Source of the DNA: Actinomycetota bacterium
Lineage (GTDB): Bacteria > Actinomycetota > Humimicrobiia > Humimicrobiales > Humimicrobiaceae
DNA length: 6,080 nt
Direction: 5' to 3'
NCBI GenBank assembly: GCA_022865545.1
Contig: JALHTA010000207.1
Coordinates: 1-6,080, forward strand
Position numbers and translations under genes: made by a program. This document shows positions 5,424-6,080 of the stretch, piece after piece (position 1 is the stretch's first letter; the number at the start of each line of letters is the position of its first letter). Below the pieces are notes generated by a model that saw only the letters and a list, made by a program, of their open reading frames with translations, had not been told where the DNA came from and made no database searches.

Positions 5424-6080
5424 ATGAAATCTCAAAGACAAGAAATTTTAAATAATAATCTAAGGGGCCTTTTATTCAAATTTTCCCTGCCTGCTATTAT
5501 TGGTATGGTCATAAGCGCTCTCTATAATTTCATTGATACTATCTTTGTAGGAAACGGGGTGGGATCCATTGCGATAGCAGCACTTACTATAGTATTTCCA
5601 ATACAAATAATCATGCTCGCGATAGGTCTTATGATAGGTGTTGGAGCAGCTTCCGTGATCTCAAGGGGACTGGGCAAGGGAGATGAAAAACTTGCTTCAA
5701 AAGCTGGAGGAAATGCATTTATAATAAATATAGTGATCAATGCAGTTCTAATGATAATAGCATTTATTTTCCTTGATGATATTCTAAAATTTTTTGGAGC
5801 ATCAGCAGCGGTCCTTCCATATGCAAGGGATTATCTCTCAGTGATCCTGTTTGGCTTCGTATTCTTCTCGTTCTCTCTAGCGGCCAATCATATAATACGG
5901 GCAGAAGGAAAACCCAGGGCAGCTATCTACCCTATGGTCATAGGTGCTGTGCTAAATATAATACTTGACCCAATATTTATTTTTGGCCTAAAAATGGGTG
6001 TAAAGGGAGTGGCCCTTGCCACTATAATAAGTCAGTTTGTAAGCGTCTGCTATATAATCCTGTACTTTTATATTGGGAAA
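5424..6080 (+). CDS. MATE family efflux transporter, N-terminal half (3' end outside window)
   Basis: The frame runs from ATG 5424 through exactly 219 codons to the window edge; the full family length is about 450 residues. MATE proteins export cationic drugs and metabolites in exchange for Na+ or H+ across the cytoplasmic membrane. Six hydrophobic segments can be seen, roughly at residues 15-38, 48-74, 96-117, 130-154, 166-188 and 191-215, equal to the first six-helix bundle. Family motifs include NFIDTIFVG (35-43), GVGAASVISRGLGKGD (72-87), RAEGKPRAA (159-167) and LNIILDPIFIFGLKMGVKG (177-195). The RAEGKP form recalls the MepA/NorM-like bacterial branch. The start is secure: an in-frame TAA lies at 5409-5411 and the next ATG is at residue 28, inside the first membrane helix. 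No Shine-Dalgarno precedes the start. A palindrome upstream suggests repressor control. Substrate unknown. Confidence 0.93.
   Translation, partial: MKSQRQEILNNNLRGLLFKFSLPAIIGMVISALYNFIDTIFVGNGVGSIAIAALTIVFPIQIIMLAIGLMIGVGAASVISRGLGKGDEKLASKAGGNAFIINIVINAVLMIIAFIFLDDILKFFGASAAVLPYARDYLSVILFGFVFFSFSLAANHIIRAEGKPRAAIYPMVIGAVLNIILDPIFIFGLKMGVKGVALATIISQFVSVCYIILYFYIGK

Overview
This window is from an AT-rich bacterial chromosome. The bacterial assignment rests on a class II tRNA-Ser(GCU) with an encoded CCA end and on clear Shine-Dalgarno sequences in front of some genes. The lineage cannot be fixed from the sequence. The AT bias, frequent AGG/AGA and ATA codons, and several ferredoxin-type [4Fe-4S] proteins suggest an anaerobe, for example Clostridia-like, Atribacterota-like or a low-GC subsurface group. 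That is inference.

Layout, left to right. (1) A DUF362 protein carrying two [4Fe-4S] motifs on +, whose start codon appears to be cut by the left window edge by a single base. (2) tRNA-Ser(GCU) on +, followed by a hairpin and a good promoter candidate. (3) A COG1453-type aldo/keto reductase with a C-terminal double [4Fe-4S] domain on +. (4) On -, converging on it, a small SRPBCC (AHSA1-like) protein. Upstream of that is a short decayed reading frame that looks like the N-terminus of a TfoX-type protein, with a TAG at codon 3 and the core missing. (5) A 219-bp divergent intergenic region. (6) On +, an FAD-dependent oxidoreductase of the L-2-hydroxyglutarate oxidase/dehydrogenase type, then a 153-aa protein of unknown function with a zinc ribbon at each end. 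(7) At the right edge, the first 219 codons of a MATE efflux transporter, preceded by a TATAAT box and a 15-bp palindrome that looks like an operator.

The genes do not form one obvious pathway. The DUF362 protein, the aldo/keto reductase and the FAD oxidoreductase all point to redox metabolism, two of them wired to ferredoxin-like clusters. The zinc-ribbon gene lies 65 bp behind the FAD oxidoreductase and could be co-transcribed with it. The MATE gene probably has its own promoter. I see no insertion sequence, CRISPR array, phage gene or toxin-antitoxin pair, and no convincing new multigene system. The best second-look items are the TfoX-like remnant, the MATE operator palindrome, the zinc-ribbon protein and the enlarged loop in the L-2-hydroxyglutarate-oxidase-like enzyme.
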